Below, piece after piece: positions 1 to 8,354 of a DNA stretch of 64,000 nucleotides. Position numbers and translations under genes: made by a program. The stretch is from Rhodanobacter sp. GTDB lineage: Bacteria; Pseudomonadota; Gammaproteobacteria; Xanthomonadales; Rhodanobacteraceae. A model generated the notes under the pieces. It saw nothing but the letters and a program-made list of their open reading frames with translations, did not search any database and was not told where the DNA came from. The stretch lies in assembly GCA_030148505.1 (NCBI GenBank), contig JASBTI010000014.1, positions 62,001 through 126,000 on the forward strand, read 5' to 3'. Numbering within the stretch: position 1 is the stretch's first letter; each line of letters starts with the position of its first letter.

Positions 1-740
<740 letters not shown>

Positions 741-744
<4 letters not shown>

Positions 745-1202
745 GCGTTGGTTCTGCTTTTCAGGGAGCTGATGGCGACGCTCACGACGGTTGCCGGCAT
801 GTGTGGCCGCACCATGTCGGCCAGACTCATCGCACGCAGTGCGCCATCAAGCACGTGGTTGATTCGCTGCCAGCTGCCGCGGACGCCACATTGCGCCTCG
901 CGATCACACTGGCCTTCGGTAGTGCCGCATTCGGTCATGCCGATCGGGCCTTCCATCGCTTCGACAATCTCGGCGAGGTTGATCGTGTCGGCCGGGCGGG
1001 CCAACCGATAGCCACCATTGACGCCGCGAAACGACTCCACCAACCCCGCATGACCAAGCGATTTCAGCAACTTGCTTACGGTCGGCAGCTCAAGATGCGT
1101 CTCACTGGCGATCTGCGCCGTGCTGAGTACGTCGTCTGAATGGGCCGCGATGCAAGTCATCACCACGGCGGCATAGTCAGTCAGTCGGCTGACGCGGAGC
1201 AT
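741..1202 (-). CDS. SUF system Fe-S assembly regulator, Rrf2 family
   Basis: A 153-residue Rrf2-type winged-helix regulator. The start at 1202 gives MLRVSRLTDYAAVVMTCIA, the usual N terminus of the SUF-associated Rrf2 regulators; an ATG 12 bases upstream is also open but adds only MSTL. The DNA-binding region (about residues 1-75) contains TAQIASETHLELPTVSKLLK and the wing VNGGYRLARP. Three cysteines in ECGTTEGQCDREAQC fit the cluster-binding loop of IscR/SufR-type sensors. It is the first gene of the suf operon and overlaps sufB by four bases, so it probably autoregulates the operon according to Fe-S status. A candidate promoter lies at 1233-1261. Rrf2 family assignment is firm; the choice of ligand is inference. 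Confidence 0.92.
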
Positions 1203-1224
1203 AAGCGTTGACACCTTCTAATCC

Positions 1225-1334
1225 AGACTAAAATGGTACTGATTTGAAAGCCGCTGGTCAATCCGTCTCCGTGTCAGCGCCATTTTGGTCCAAAATGGGG
1301 AAATTATCGTCGCGTCAAAATACCATCATGGTGC
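1225..1334. promoter_or_regulatory. Three NtrC-like boxes between sufR and glnK
   Basis: Compared with the NtrC consensus GCACYA-N3-TGGTGC, three sites are visible: 1225-1239 (AGACTA-AAA-TGGTAC, 9 of 12), 1287-1301 (GGTCCA-AAA-TGGGGA, 8 of 12) and 1320-1334 (ATACCA-TCA-TGGTGC, 10 of 12). The middle site lies mostly inside a perfect 17-base palindrome CATTTTGGTCCAAAATG (1281-1297). Sites two and three sit about 100 to 135 bases upstream of the start expected from the sigma-54 promoter at 1398, a normal enhancer distance. The palindrome might instead be the operator of the divergent Rrf2 regulator. Motif matching was done by eye. Confidence 0.5.
1233..1261 (-). promoter_or_regulatory. Candidate sigma-70 promoter of the suf operon
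   Basis: On the minus strand, TTGACC (1261-1256) is followed by a 17-base spacer and TACCAT (1238-1233), 30 bases before the regulator's ATG. The -10 box overlaps the motif CTAAAATGGTAC, so a protein bound there would block transcription. This could be an autorepression operator of the Rrf2 regulator or an NtrC-like box (see 1225-1334). Spacing and -35 are good; the -10 is moderate. Confidence 0.5.
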
Positions 1335-1360
1335 TTTCACATACCCAAAAATGATCCTAA

Positions 1361-1786
<426 letters not shown>

Positions 1787-1820
1787 AATCAAACAATCCA
1801 CCAGGAAGAGGGATCGAGGT

Positions 1821-3149
1821 ATGCAGGGAAAGCGCCATGTGTTGAATTCGCTGGTGCTGGTCATTGGGTCGCTCGCTACCATGCCTGCCGCGGCACAGAC
1901 CGCCGCAAAGCTTGATAGCGGCGATACCGCATGGATGCTGACCGCGAGCATGCTGGTGTTGCTGATGACGATCCCCGGCCTGGCCTTGTTCTACGGCGGC
2001 ATGGTGCGCGCCAAGAACCTGCTGTCGGTGCTGATGCAGTGCTTCGGGATCACCGCGCTAGTCAGTGTGCTGTGGGTGATCTACGGTTACTCGCTGGCTT
2101 TCAGTACCGCCGGCATGCATGCCGGCGTGACCAACCTGCACTCGATCATCGGCGGGATGGATCGCTTGATGCTGGCCGGGATCAAGCCCGGCACCCTCTA
2201 CGGCAGCGTGCCCGAAAGCGTGTTCGTGATGTTTCAGATGACCTTCGCGATCATCACCCCTGCGCTGATCGTCGGTGCGTTCGCCGAACGCATGAAGTTC
2301 AGCGCGATGCTCTGGTTCAGCGCTTTGTGGTTGACGGTAGTCTATCTGCCGATGGCCCACATGGTCTGGAGTGGTCCCGGCTCGCTGCTCGGTGACATGG
2401 GTGTGCTCGATTTTGCCGGCGGAACGGTGGTGAATATCAATGCCGGCTTTGCCGGTGTGGTGGCCTGCCTGGTGATCGGCAGGCGCAAGGGCTACCCCAC
2501 TACGCACATGGCACCGCACAACCTGGGCTATACGGTCATCGGCGGAAGCCTGTTGTGGCTGGGATGGTTCGGCTTCAACGCAGGCTCCGCGGTGGCCGCC
2601 AACGGCAGCGCCGGCATGGCGATGCTGACCACGCAGATTGCCACCGCCGCCGCTGCGATCGGCTGGATCGGCGTCGAGTGGCTGATCCATCGTCGGCCTA
2701 GTGTGTTGGGTATCGTTTCCGGTGCAGTTGCCGGCCTGGTGGCGGTGACGCCAGCGGCGGGCACGGTCGGTCCCGGCGGCGCCCTGGTACTCGGCTTGGT
2801 GGCCGGTGCGGTCTGCTTCTTCACCGCGACCAGGCTCAAGCACAAGCTTGGTTACGATGACTCGCTGGATGTGTTCGGCGTGCATGCAGTGGCTGGCATC
2901 ATCGGGGCCCTGCTCACCGGCCCCTTGGCATCGGCGGCGCTCGGCGGCTTCGGCGACGTCACCAGCCTCGGTGGTCAGCTGTGGATCCAGGCCAAAGGCG
3001 TTGGCTTCACCATCATCTGGAGTGCCGTGCTCAGCCTGATCATCCTCAAGCTGATCGACTGGACGATCGGCCTGCGTGTCACCGAGGAGCAGGAGCAGCT
3101 CGGGCTTGACCTCGCACTGCACGAGGAAAAGGCCTACAACCTTTCTTGA
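1821..3149 (+). CDS. amtB: Ammonium transporter AmtB
   Basis: A 442-residue Amt/Rh channel with a cleavable signal peptide (MQGKRHVLNSLVLVIGSL to PAAAQ) followed by about eleven membrane helices beginning at DTAWMLTASMLVLLMTIPG. Family signatures seen are LFYGGMVRAKN, FAERMKFSAMLWFSALW, the pore histidine in PMAHMVWSG and the second in VFGVHAVAGIIGALLTG. The cytoplasmic tail VTEEQEQLGLDLALHEEKAY is the conserved GlnK-contacting end. The start at 1821 is preceded by GAGG; longer in-frame starts lie inside glnK. It is co-transcribed with glnK, giving the classic nitrogen-limitation transport unit. Confidence 0.97.
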   Translation: MQGKRHVLNSLVLVIGSLATMPAAAQTAAKLDSGDTAWMLTASMLVLLMTIPGLALFYGGMVRAKNLLSVLMQCFGITALVSVLWVIYGYSLAFSTAGMHAGVTNLHSIIGGMDRLMLAGIKPGTLYGSVPESVFVMFQMTFAIITPALIVGAFAERMKFSAMLWFSALWLTVVYLPMAHMVWSGPGSLLGDMGVLDFAGGTVVNINAGFAGVVACLVIGRRKGYPTTHMAPHNLGYTVIGGSLLWLGWFGFNAGSAVAANGSAGMAMLTTQIATAAAAIGWIGVEWLIHRRPSVLGIVSGAVAGLVAVTPAAGTVGPGGALVLGLVAGAVCFFTATRLKHKLGYDDSLDVFGVHAVAGIIGALLTGPLASAALGGFGDVTSLGGQLWIQAKGVGFTIIWSAVLSLIILKLIDWTIGLRVTEEQEQLGLDLALHEEKAYNLS

Positions 3150-3526
3150 GACAGAACGTTGCGGTCACACCCGTAGGCAATTGGTGCCATCGAGTCACCG
3201 GTTGTTGTCACCGCCGGGAACCGCTACCTCTGTACCACATTCCGCAAGCTCAGGTGCTGATCCGGCTCGGATGCTCTGAGTGCACCAACCGTGCGGATTT
3301 CAGTCTTGCGTGCGCCGCCTCTGAACTCGCCTCGGCCGATCCGTGATCGGCCGATTCACGGTTCCCATGGAGCCACCGAAGTCGACGCATGTCTCCATGT
3401 CACATCCATCGTACGTTTCACGGCATGGCGACAATGCGCAACCTCGCGCGTGGCGCAGCGAATCAGACGGTTCTCGCCAGCGTGTTTGGGCGATAAGCTG
3501 AAACACCCCCCCCAACTGCGAGCCCC
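3150..3526. other. 377 bp intergenic region with overlapping palindromes
   Basis: No gene is recognisable between amtB and amgK. The notable feature is a double palindrome at 3333-3361. CGGCCGAT (3333-3340) pairs with ATCGGCCG (3346-3353), and CCGTGA (3341-3346) pairs with TCACGG (3356-3361), so the two stems exclude each other. No uridine run follows, so this is not a typical terminator. A run of eight C lies just before the amgK start. Short open frames here lack ribosome-binding sites and resemble nothing known to me. Confidence 0.4.
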
Positions 3527-4609
3527 ATGAACATCGATGATCGCGCCGACGCCCGCCTCGACTGGACCCGACATACGCTCGGCGACACGTCACTGACCCT
3601 GGCGCCAGTCTCCACGGATGCGAGTTTTCGCAGCTACTGGCGCGCCGCCCAGGCGGGACAAAGCTGGATCGTGATGGATTCGCCTCCCGCGCGGGAAGAC
3701 CCCATACCCTGGTTGACTATCGGGCGAAGACTCGCCGCCGCTGGACTTCACGTCCCTCGGGTACAGGAGGTTGATGAAGCCCGAGGATTTCTGCTGATCG
3801 AGGACCTTGGCTCGCGGCTATATCTCGCCGAGCTGAACGACGCCACGGTTGACGCTCTGTACGGCGATGCCATGCACGCCCTGCTACGCATGCAGTCGAC
3901 GGTCGATACCGATGGCATGGCGATTTACAACCGCACCTTTCTCGCGCAAGAACTGGAGATCATGCCGACCTGGTTTGTCGACCGCCATCTGAGCTGCACG
4001 CTGGCGCAGGCCGACCGCGCCATTCTCGAGAGCGCCTTCGGCTTCCTGGTGCACAATGCGCTGGAACAACCCCGCCGTTTCGTGCATCGCGACTTCCACA
4101 GCCGCAACCTGCTTGTCGTCGAACACCCTCGCATCAGCCCCGATGGATTCGGCGCCATGCAGCCCGGACGCACTCCACCGCTGCTCACGAACCCCGGCAT
4201 CATTGATTTCCAGGGCGCGCTGGTGGGCCCGATCACCTACGACCTGGCCTCGCTGCTGCGTGATTGCTATATCGCGTGGGAGCCCGAGCGCGTGCACGAC
4301 TGGGTAGAGACGTATCGGCGGCGCCTGGTGGCCGCCGGTTTGATCGATACCACCGTGGATCGCCACCGCTTCCTGCGCTGGTTCGATCTGATGGGATTGC
4401 AGCGTCACCTCAAGGTGCTCGGCATTTTCTGCCGTCTGCACTACCGCGATGGCAAGCGCGGTTACCTCGACGACCTGCCCCGGGTTTACCACTACGTGCT
4501 CAGCGTGGCACGCGGTTATCCCGAGCTGCAAGATCTGGCATCACTGATTCAGCGCTGTGTCGGTGAACGCGACCTCAGCCTGCCGGAGGCAACATGCGGC
4601 ACGCGTTGA
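3527..4609 (+). CDS. amgK: N-acetylmuramate/N-acetylglucosamine kinase AmgK
   Basis: A 360-residue aminoglycoside-phosphotransferase-fold kinase. HRDFHSRN (residues 187-194) is the catalytic loop and IIDFQGA (225-231) holds the metal-binding Asp. The N-terminal lobe has SFRSYWRA and WIVMDSPP. The next gene, overlapping by 16 bases, is a MurU-type nucleotidyltransferase. This pair defines the anomeric sugar kinase AmgK, which phosphorylates MurNAc at C1 in the peptidoglycan recycling route that bypasses MurA and de novo UDP-MurNAc synthesis (known from Pseudomonas). Many databases call it only a phosphotransferase. The ribosome-binding site before 3527 is weak. Confidence 0.88.
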   Translation: MNIDDRADARLDWTRHTLGDTSLTLAPVSTDASFRSYWRAAQAGQSWIVMDSPPAREDPIPWLTIGRRLAAAGLHVPRVQEVDEARGFLLIEDLGSRLYLAELNDATVDALYGDAMHALLRMQSTVDTDGMAIYNRTFLAQELEIMPTWFVDRHLSCTLAQADRAILESAFGFLVHNALEQPRRFVHRDFHSRNLLVVEHPRISPDGFGAMQPGRTPPLLTNPGIIDFQGALVGPITYDLASLLRDCYIAWEPERVHDWVETYRRRLVAAGLIDTTVDRHRFLRWFDLMGLQRHLKVLGIFCRLHYRDGKRGYLDDLPRVYHYVLSVARGYPELQDLASLIQRCVGERDLSLPEATCGTR

Positions 4610-5313
4610 TTTTCGCCGCCGGCCACGGTGAACGCATGCGCCCACTGACGGAGCATACGCCAAAGCCTCTGCTCCCCGTAGGTGGCAAACCGTTAATCAT
4701 ATGGCATCTGGAAAAGTTGGCCGCCGCCGGTGTGCACTACGTGGTGATCAACACCTCGCACCTGGCCGAGCAATTCCCCGACATTCTCGGTGACGGCTCA
4801 CGCTGGGGCATGCGCATCCGTTATGCCTACGAGGGAAGCAAGCCGCTGGAAACCGGCGGTGGCATGCTCAATGCATTGCCGCTGCTGGGAAGCGAACCGT
4901 TTATTGCCGTCAGCGGCGATATCTGGTGCGATGCCGACTTCGCTGCCTTGCCTGCCGAACCGAGCAGACTCGCGCATCTGTTGCTGGTCGACAATCCACC
5001 CCATCATCCGCACGGCGACTTCGTGCTGGACTCGCAAGGTCGGTTGCACGAAACCGGCGCACCGAAGCTCACCTTCAGCGGCATCGGCGTGTTCCGTCAC
5101 GACTTGCTTGCGAATTGGCAGACGTTAATGGGTGGCACCACCAACGCATTTCGCAAGCCACCTCGTTTCAAGCTGGTCGAGTTGCTGCGGGCCGCCATGG
5201 CGCGCAACGAAATCAGCGGTAGTCACCACCATGGGGCGTGGACGGATGTGGGCACGCCTGACCGCTTGCAGGTACTCGACGCCCAGCTGCGACGCCGCCT
5301 GAAATCAGGGTGA
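4594..5313 (+). CDS. murU: N-acetylmuramate-1-phosphate uridylyltransferase MurU
   Basis: A 239-residue sugar-phosphate nucleotidyltransferase with the signature AAGHGERMRPLTEHTPKPLL near the N terminus, followed by LPVGGKPLI. GDIWCDADF supplies the metal-binding Asp, and AWTDVGTPDRL closes the active site. It converts MurNAc-1-P plus UTP to UDP-MurNAc. Its start lies inside amgK with GGAGG just upstream, indicating coupled translation. The last nine bases overlap the 3' end of the convergent motB gene. Glucose-1-phosphate or mannose-1-phosphate transferase would be the alternative call, but the AmgK partner favours MurU. Confidence 0.88.
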   Translation: MRHALIFAAGHGERMRPLTEHTPKPLLPVGGKPLIIWHLEKLAAAGVHYVVINTSHLAEQFPDILGDGSRWGMRIRYAYEGSKPLETGGGMLNALPLLGSEPFIAVSGDIWCDADFAALPAEPSRLAHLLLVDNPPHHPHGDFVLDSQGRLHETGAPKLTFSGIGVFRHDLLANWQTLMGGTTNAFRKPPRFKLVELLRAAMARNEISGSHHHGAWTDVGTPDRLQVLDAQLRRRLKSG

Positions 5314-6366
5314 GGGTGGCGCCCGCGAGGTACCCCCGACGGCCCCACCCAATCGCGGGGACGAGCCACTTTTCGGCGACAACTCCGGCGGGGGAGGCGC
5401 CTGTCGCCTGGTCGGCGACGCGGTCACCCTAGCCGCGCTGCCGGCGCCGACCTCGGCACTGGCCAGGTCCTGTGAAAGTGCAGCGTCCTCAGCCTGCTTG
5501 GTCATTACGATGATGCTGATACGACGATTGATCGGATTGCCGGGATGGGCCTTGTCGAGCGGTACCGCAGCGGCCAGACCCACGATGCGTGCCATCTTCG
5601 ATGCGAGCAAGCCGCCAGCCACCAACGCGCGCCGTGCTGCATTGGCACGGTCCGCCGACAGCTCCCAATTGCTGTAATGACCGTCGCTACTATATGGCGC
5701 ATCGTCGGTGTGGCCGGCGATACTGATCCGGTTGGGCACGCGATTGATGAACTTGGCCAGCTCGTGAAGGATTTTCACGGTATAGGGTTTCAGCTGGGCG
5801 CTACCCTGGTCGAACATCGGGCGGTTGAGTTTGTCGACGATCTGGATGCGCAGGCCCTCAGGCGTGATATCGAGCAGCAACTGGTCCTTGAACGGTGCCA
5901 ATGCCTGGCTCTTCTCGATCGCCGCGTGCAACTGCTCCATGAGGCTTTCCAGTCGCGCCTTTTCCTCACGCTTCGCGGCTTTCTCGAGGTCCTTGCTGTC
6001 ACGCTCTGCACGCCCGGAAGCGGCCGTGCCGGTGGCCTTGGTCGCTCCGTGCCGGTCTTTACCGGGGCCATGGGAGATGTCCATCGCGCCGCCGAGCTTG
6101 ATCACGCTGTCGCTGGCACCACCCTGACCGAACTTGCCGGGTGGCGCCATGGTAGCCGTGCCCGGCGTCATGCTGGGATTCCTGAAGTATTCGGAAATCG
6201 CCGCCTTCTGTTCGCGCGTGCCGATGCCCAGCAGCCACATCACCAGAAAAAACGCCATCATCGCCGTGACGAAATCGGCGTAAGCCACTTTCCATGCGCC
6301 GCCGTGATGACCATGTTTCTTGCGTCGGGTCCGGCGGACGACAATCAACGGCGGTGTATCGCTCAT
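5305..6366 (-). CDS. motB: Flagellar motor stator protein MotB
   Basis: A 353-residue stator B subunit starting MSDTPPLIVVRRTRRKKHG. The single membrane helix AYADFVTAMMAFFLVMWLL contains the proton-conducting Asp31. The plug and linker are followed by an OmpA-type peptidoglycan-binding domain with ISIAGHTDDAPY and NWELSADRANAARR. A Pro/Ser-rich tail of about 50 residues ends the protein. Its ATG overlaps the TGA of motA (ATGA), so the two subunits are co-translated. Upstream in-frame starts lie inside motA and are discounted. It forms the proton-driven ion channel with MotA and anchors it to peptidoglycan. Confidence 0.95.
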   Translation of the reverse strand: MSDTPPLIVVRRTRRKKHGHHGGAWKVAYADFVTAMMAFFLVMWLLGIGTREQKAAISEYFRNPSMTPGTATMAPPGKFGQGGASDSVIKLGGAMDISHGPGKDRHGATKATGTAASGRAERDSKDLEKAAKREEKARLESLMEQLHAAIEKSQALAPFKDQLLLDITPEGLRIQIVDKLNRPMFDQGSAQLKPYTVKILHELAKFINRVPNRISIAGHTDDAPYSSDGHYSNWELSADRANAARRALVAGGLLASKMARIVGLAAAVPLDKAHPGNPINRRISIIVMTKQAEDAALSQDLASAEVGAGSAARVTASPTRRQAPPPPELSPKSGSSPRLGGAVGGTSRAPPSP

Positions 6367-7232
6367 GCAGCAGCCCTGCTTCGATCGCCCTTGAGATGCT
6401 CTTCGAGGTCCTGAAAGCTCGGGCGCACATGTGCAGACATGGATTTGCGGGCAAACTCGACTGACACCATCGGGTTGTAACCACGGAGATTGGCCAGCAG
6501 GCCGATCTTGACGCAATCAAATGCCTTGCCGTCTTCCTGTACCCGGTTTTCCATCGCCGCCGCCAGCGGACCGACGAATCCGTAACAGAGCAGGATACCC
6601 AGAAAGGTACCCACCAGGGCTCCGGCAATGTGCTCGCCGATCCGGGTCGTATCACCCCCCAGCTGTGACATGGTCGTGACGATGCCCAATACCGCCGCAA
6701 CAATGCCAAAGCCCGGCAAGGCATCGGCCATCTTCAGTACCGCCATCGCCGGCGCTTCAGCCGCGTGATGATGAGTTTCCAGTTCCAACTCGAGCAACTG
6801 CTCCAGTTCGAACGGATTCATGCTGCCCCCGACGATCAGGCGCAGGCAGTCGGTAATGAATTCGATCAAGTGATGTTGCCGCAACAAGCGTGGATATGCC
6901 GAAAATACCGAGCTGGTCTCCGGGTCCTCGATGTGTTGTTCCAAACCGAGGATGCCCTCCTTGCGCATGACGCCGAAGACATCGTAGAGCAGCGCGAGCA
7001 GATCGACATAGTCTTCCCGCCGGTAGGTCGGTCCCCTGGCCAGGCCCGCAATCTCGCGCAGCGATGCCTTGACGACCTTGCCCGAATTGGCCGTCAGGAA
7101 AGCACCCGCCGCACCACCGCCAATGATAAGCAGCTCATAAGGCTGCCACAGCGCAAGGAGCTGGCCATGCGACAGCACATAGCCGCCGAACACGCACACC
7201 AGCACCACCACCGAACCGACCAGAACCAGCAT
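6363..7232 (-). CDS. motA: Flagellar motor stator protein MotA
   Basis: A 289-residue MotA with hydrophobic helices at the N terminus (MLVLVGSVVVLVCVFGGYVL) and in the C-terminal half (MADALPGFGIVAAVLGIV and GALVGTFLGILLCYGFV). These carry the usual Pro and Gly residues of the proton path. MotA surrounds MotB and its cytoplasmic loop pushes on the rotor protein FliG. The gene has GAGGG six bases before ATG 7232 and is driven by a sigma-28-type promoter. No other flagellar genes are in this window, so motAB form a detached flagellar locus. Confidence 0.95.
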   Translation of the reverse strand: MLVLVGSVVVLVCVFGGYVLSHGQLLALWQPYELLIIGGGAAGAFLTANSGKVVKASLREIAGLARGPTYRREDYVDLLALLYDVFGVMRKEGILGLEQHIEDPETSSVFSAYPRLLRQHHLIEFITDCLRLIVGGSMNPFELEQLLELELETHHHAAEAPAMAVLKMADALPGFGIVAAVLGIVTTMSQLGGDTTRIGEHIAGALVGTFLGILLCYGFVGPLAAAMENRVQEDGKAFDCVKIGLLANLRGYNPMVSVEFARKSMSAHVRPSFQDLEEHLKGDRSRAAA

Positions 7233-7271
7233 GCAAAACCCTCGGAGAGCTCTATGCTCCTTGAGACCCCT

Positions 7272-7298
7272 GTATCGGCAACCAGCTGTTCAAGTTGA
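7272..7298 (-). promoter_or_regulatory. Sigma-28 (FliA) promoter of motAB
   Basis: Minus-strand TCAACTTG (7298-7291), an 11-base spacer, and GCCGATAC (7279-7272) match the FliA consensus TAAAGTTT-N11-GCCGATAA at five of eight and seven of eight positions with exact spacing. The predicted start near 7264 leaves about 30 bases of leader before motA. Late-class flagellar control is expected for stator genes, which makes the match credible. Confidence 0.8.
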
Positions 7299-7314
7299 GC
7301 GCCGATGAGGCGGC

Positions 7315-7356
7315 CACAAACACGAAGCCCGGCAAATGCCGGGCCTTGTGTTTGTG
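7315..7356 (-). terminator. Rho-independent terminator after secF
   Basis: A long inverted repeat: CACAAACAC (7315-7323) pairs with GTGTTTGTG (7348-7356), and the inner stem GCCCGGC/GCCGGGC encloses AAAT, with one weak three-base step between. On the minus strand the hairpin starts about 17 bases after the secF stop and ends in GTTTGTG. The symmetry means it could act in either direction. Confidence 0.7.
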
Positions 7357-7372
7357 CGTTGTCGTACCGCCT

Positions 7373-8338
7373 TTACGGACGCCGTGCCAGCTCCGGATTG
7401 TCGCGGGTCACCGGCATCAGGTCTTTCTTCGACACGCCGAGCCACAACAGGATCGGACTGGCCACGAAGATCGACGACAACGTGCCAACCAGGATGCCGA
7501 TCAGCATGGTGACGGCAAAGCCACGCACCACCGGCCCACCGATGAAGTACATCGCACCCATGGTGATGCTGGTGAACAGGGAGGTGATGATGGTTCGTGA
7601 CAAGGTGTTGTTGATCGAGCGGTTGAGGATTTCCTCCGGCTCGGCCTTGCGCGCCAGCCGAAACAGTTCACGAATGCGGTCGAACACCACCACCTTGTCA
7701 TTGATCGAGTAGCCGATCACCGCCAGTACCGAGGCCAGCACGGTCATGTCGAACTCGCGCTGCACCAACGCGATGATGCCTAGCGTGACCAGTACGTCAT
7801 GGACTTCGGTCGCTACTGCGGCGATCGCAAAGCGTCGTTCGAAGCGGATCCACAGGTAGGCCATGATGCCCAGCATCACGAACAGCGCCGCGATGGTGCC
7901 GTCGCTTTTCAGTTCCGCCCCGACTTCGGAGCCGACGTAATCGCGACTTTTCAGCGTGGCATCTGGTCGCGCTGCACGCAGCATGCCGAGAACGTCCGAC
8001 GAGATTTTGTCCAGATTGACCTTGCCGCTGGCCGTCTGCTTCACACCCTTGTCGTCCTTGGGCTGCATGCGGATCGATACCTCGCGCGTGCCACCCAGGC
8101 TCTGCACCACGGCGTTGTCGAGGCCGCCTTTGGTCAGCGCCGCACGCACTTCGGAAATCTGCACCGGCTGAGTGTAGTCAACCACCATCGAGACGCCGCC
8201 AGTGAAGTCCAGACCGTAGTTGAGGCCCTTGGTGGCGATCAAGGCAATCGAAGCGATCATCAGGCACAGGGCGATGGCAATGCTGTATTTGCGCATGCCC
8301 AGAAACGGGATATTGCTGTTGTGATTGAAGATTTCCAT
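7373..8338 (-). CDS. secF: Protein translocase subunit SecF
   Basis: A 321-residue SecF starting MEIFNHNSNIPFLGMRKYSI. A first membrane helix is followed by the periplasmic head with GLDFTGGVSMVVDY, then five helices including SVLAVIGYSINDKVVVFDRI, the conserved SecD/SecF region tied to proton-driven motion. It acts with SecD in the inner membrane to pull preproteins through SecYEG. It lies 16 bases downstream of secD in the same operon. Confidence 0.97.
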   Translation of the reverse strand: MEIFNHNSNIPFLGMRKYSIAIALCLMIASIALIATKGLNYGLDFTGGVSMVVDYTQPVQISEVRAALTKGGLDNAVVQSLGGTREVSIRMQPKDDKGVKQTASGKVNLDKISSDVLGMLRAARPDATLKSRDYVGSEVGAELKSDGTIAALFVMLGIMAYLWIRFERRFAIAAVATEVHDVLVTLGIIALVQREFDMTVLASVLAVIGYSINDKVVVFDRIRELFRLARKAEPEEILNRSINNTLSRTIITSLFTSITMGAMYFIGGPVVRGFAVTMLIGILVGTLSSIFVASPILLWLGVSKKDLMPVTRDNPELARRP

Positions 8339-8354
8339 GGGTTCTCGTTCCTCG

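Noticed and set aside
2058..3122. 354-codon open frame antisense to amtB
   Set aside because: Translation is rich in Asp, His and Gln without motifs; AmtB on the other strand is unambiguous.
3505..3520. Poly-C tract before amgK as phase-variable repeat
   Set aside because: It is outside the coding region and only eight bases long, with no evidence of slippage effects.
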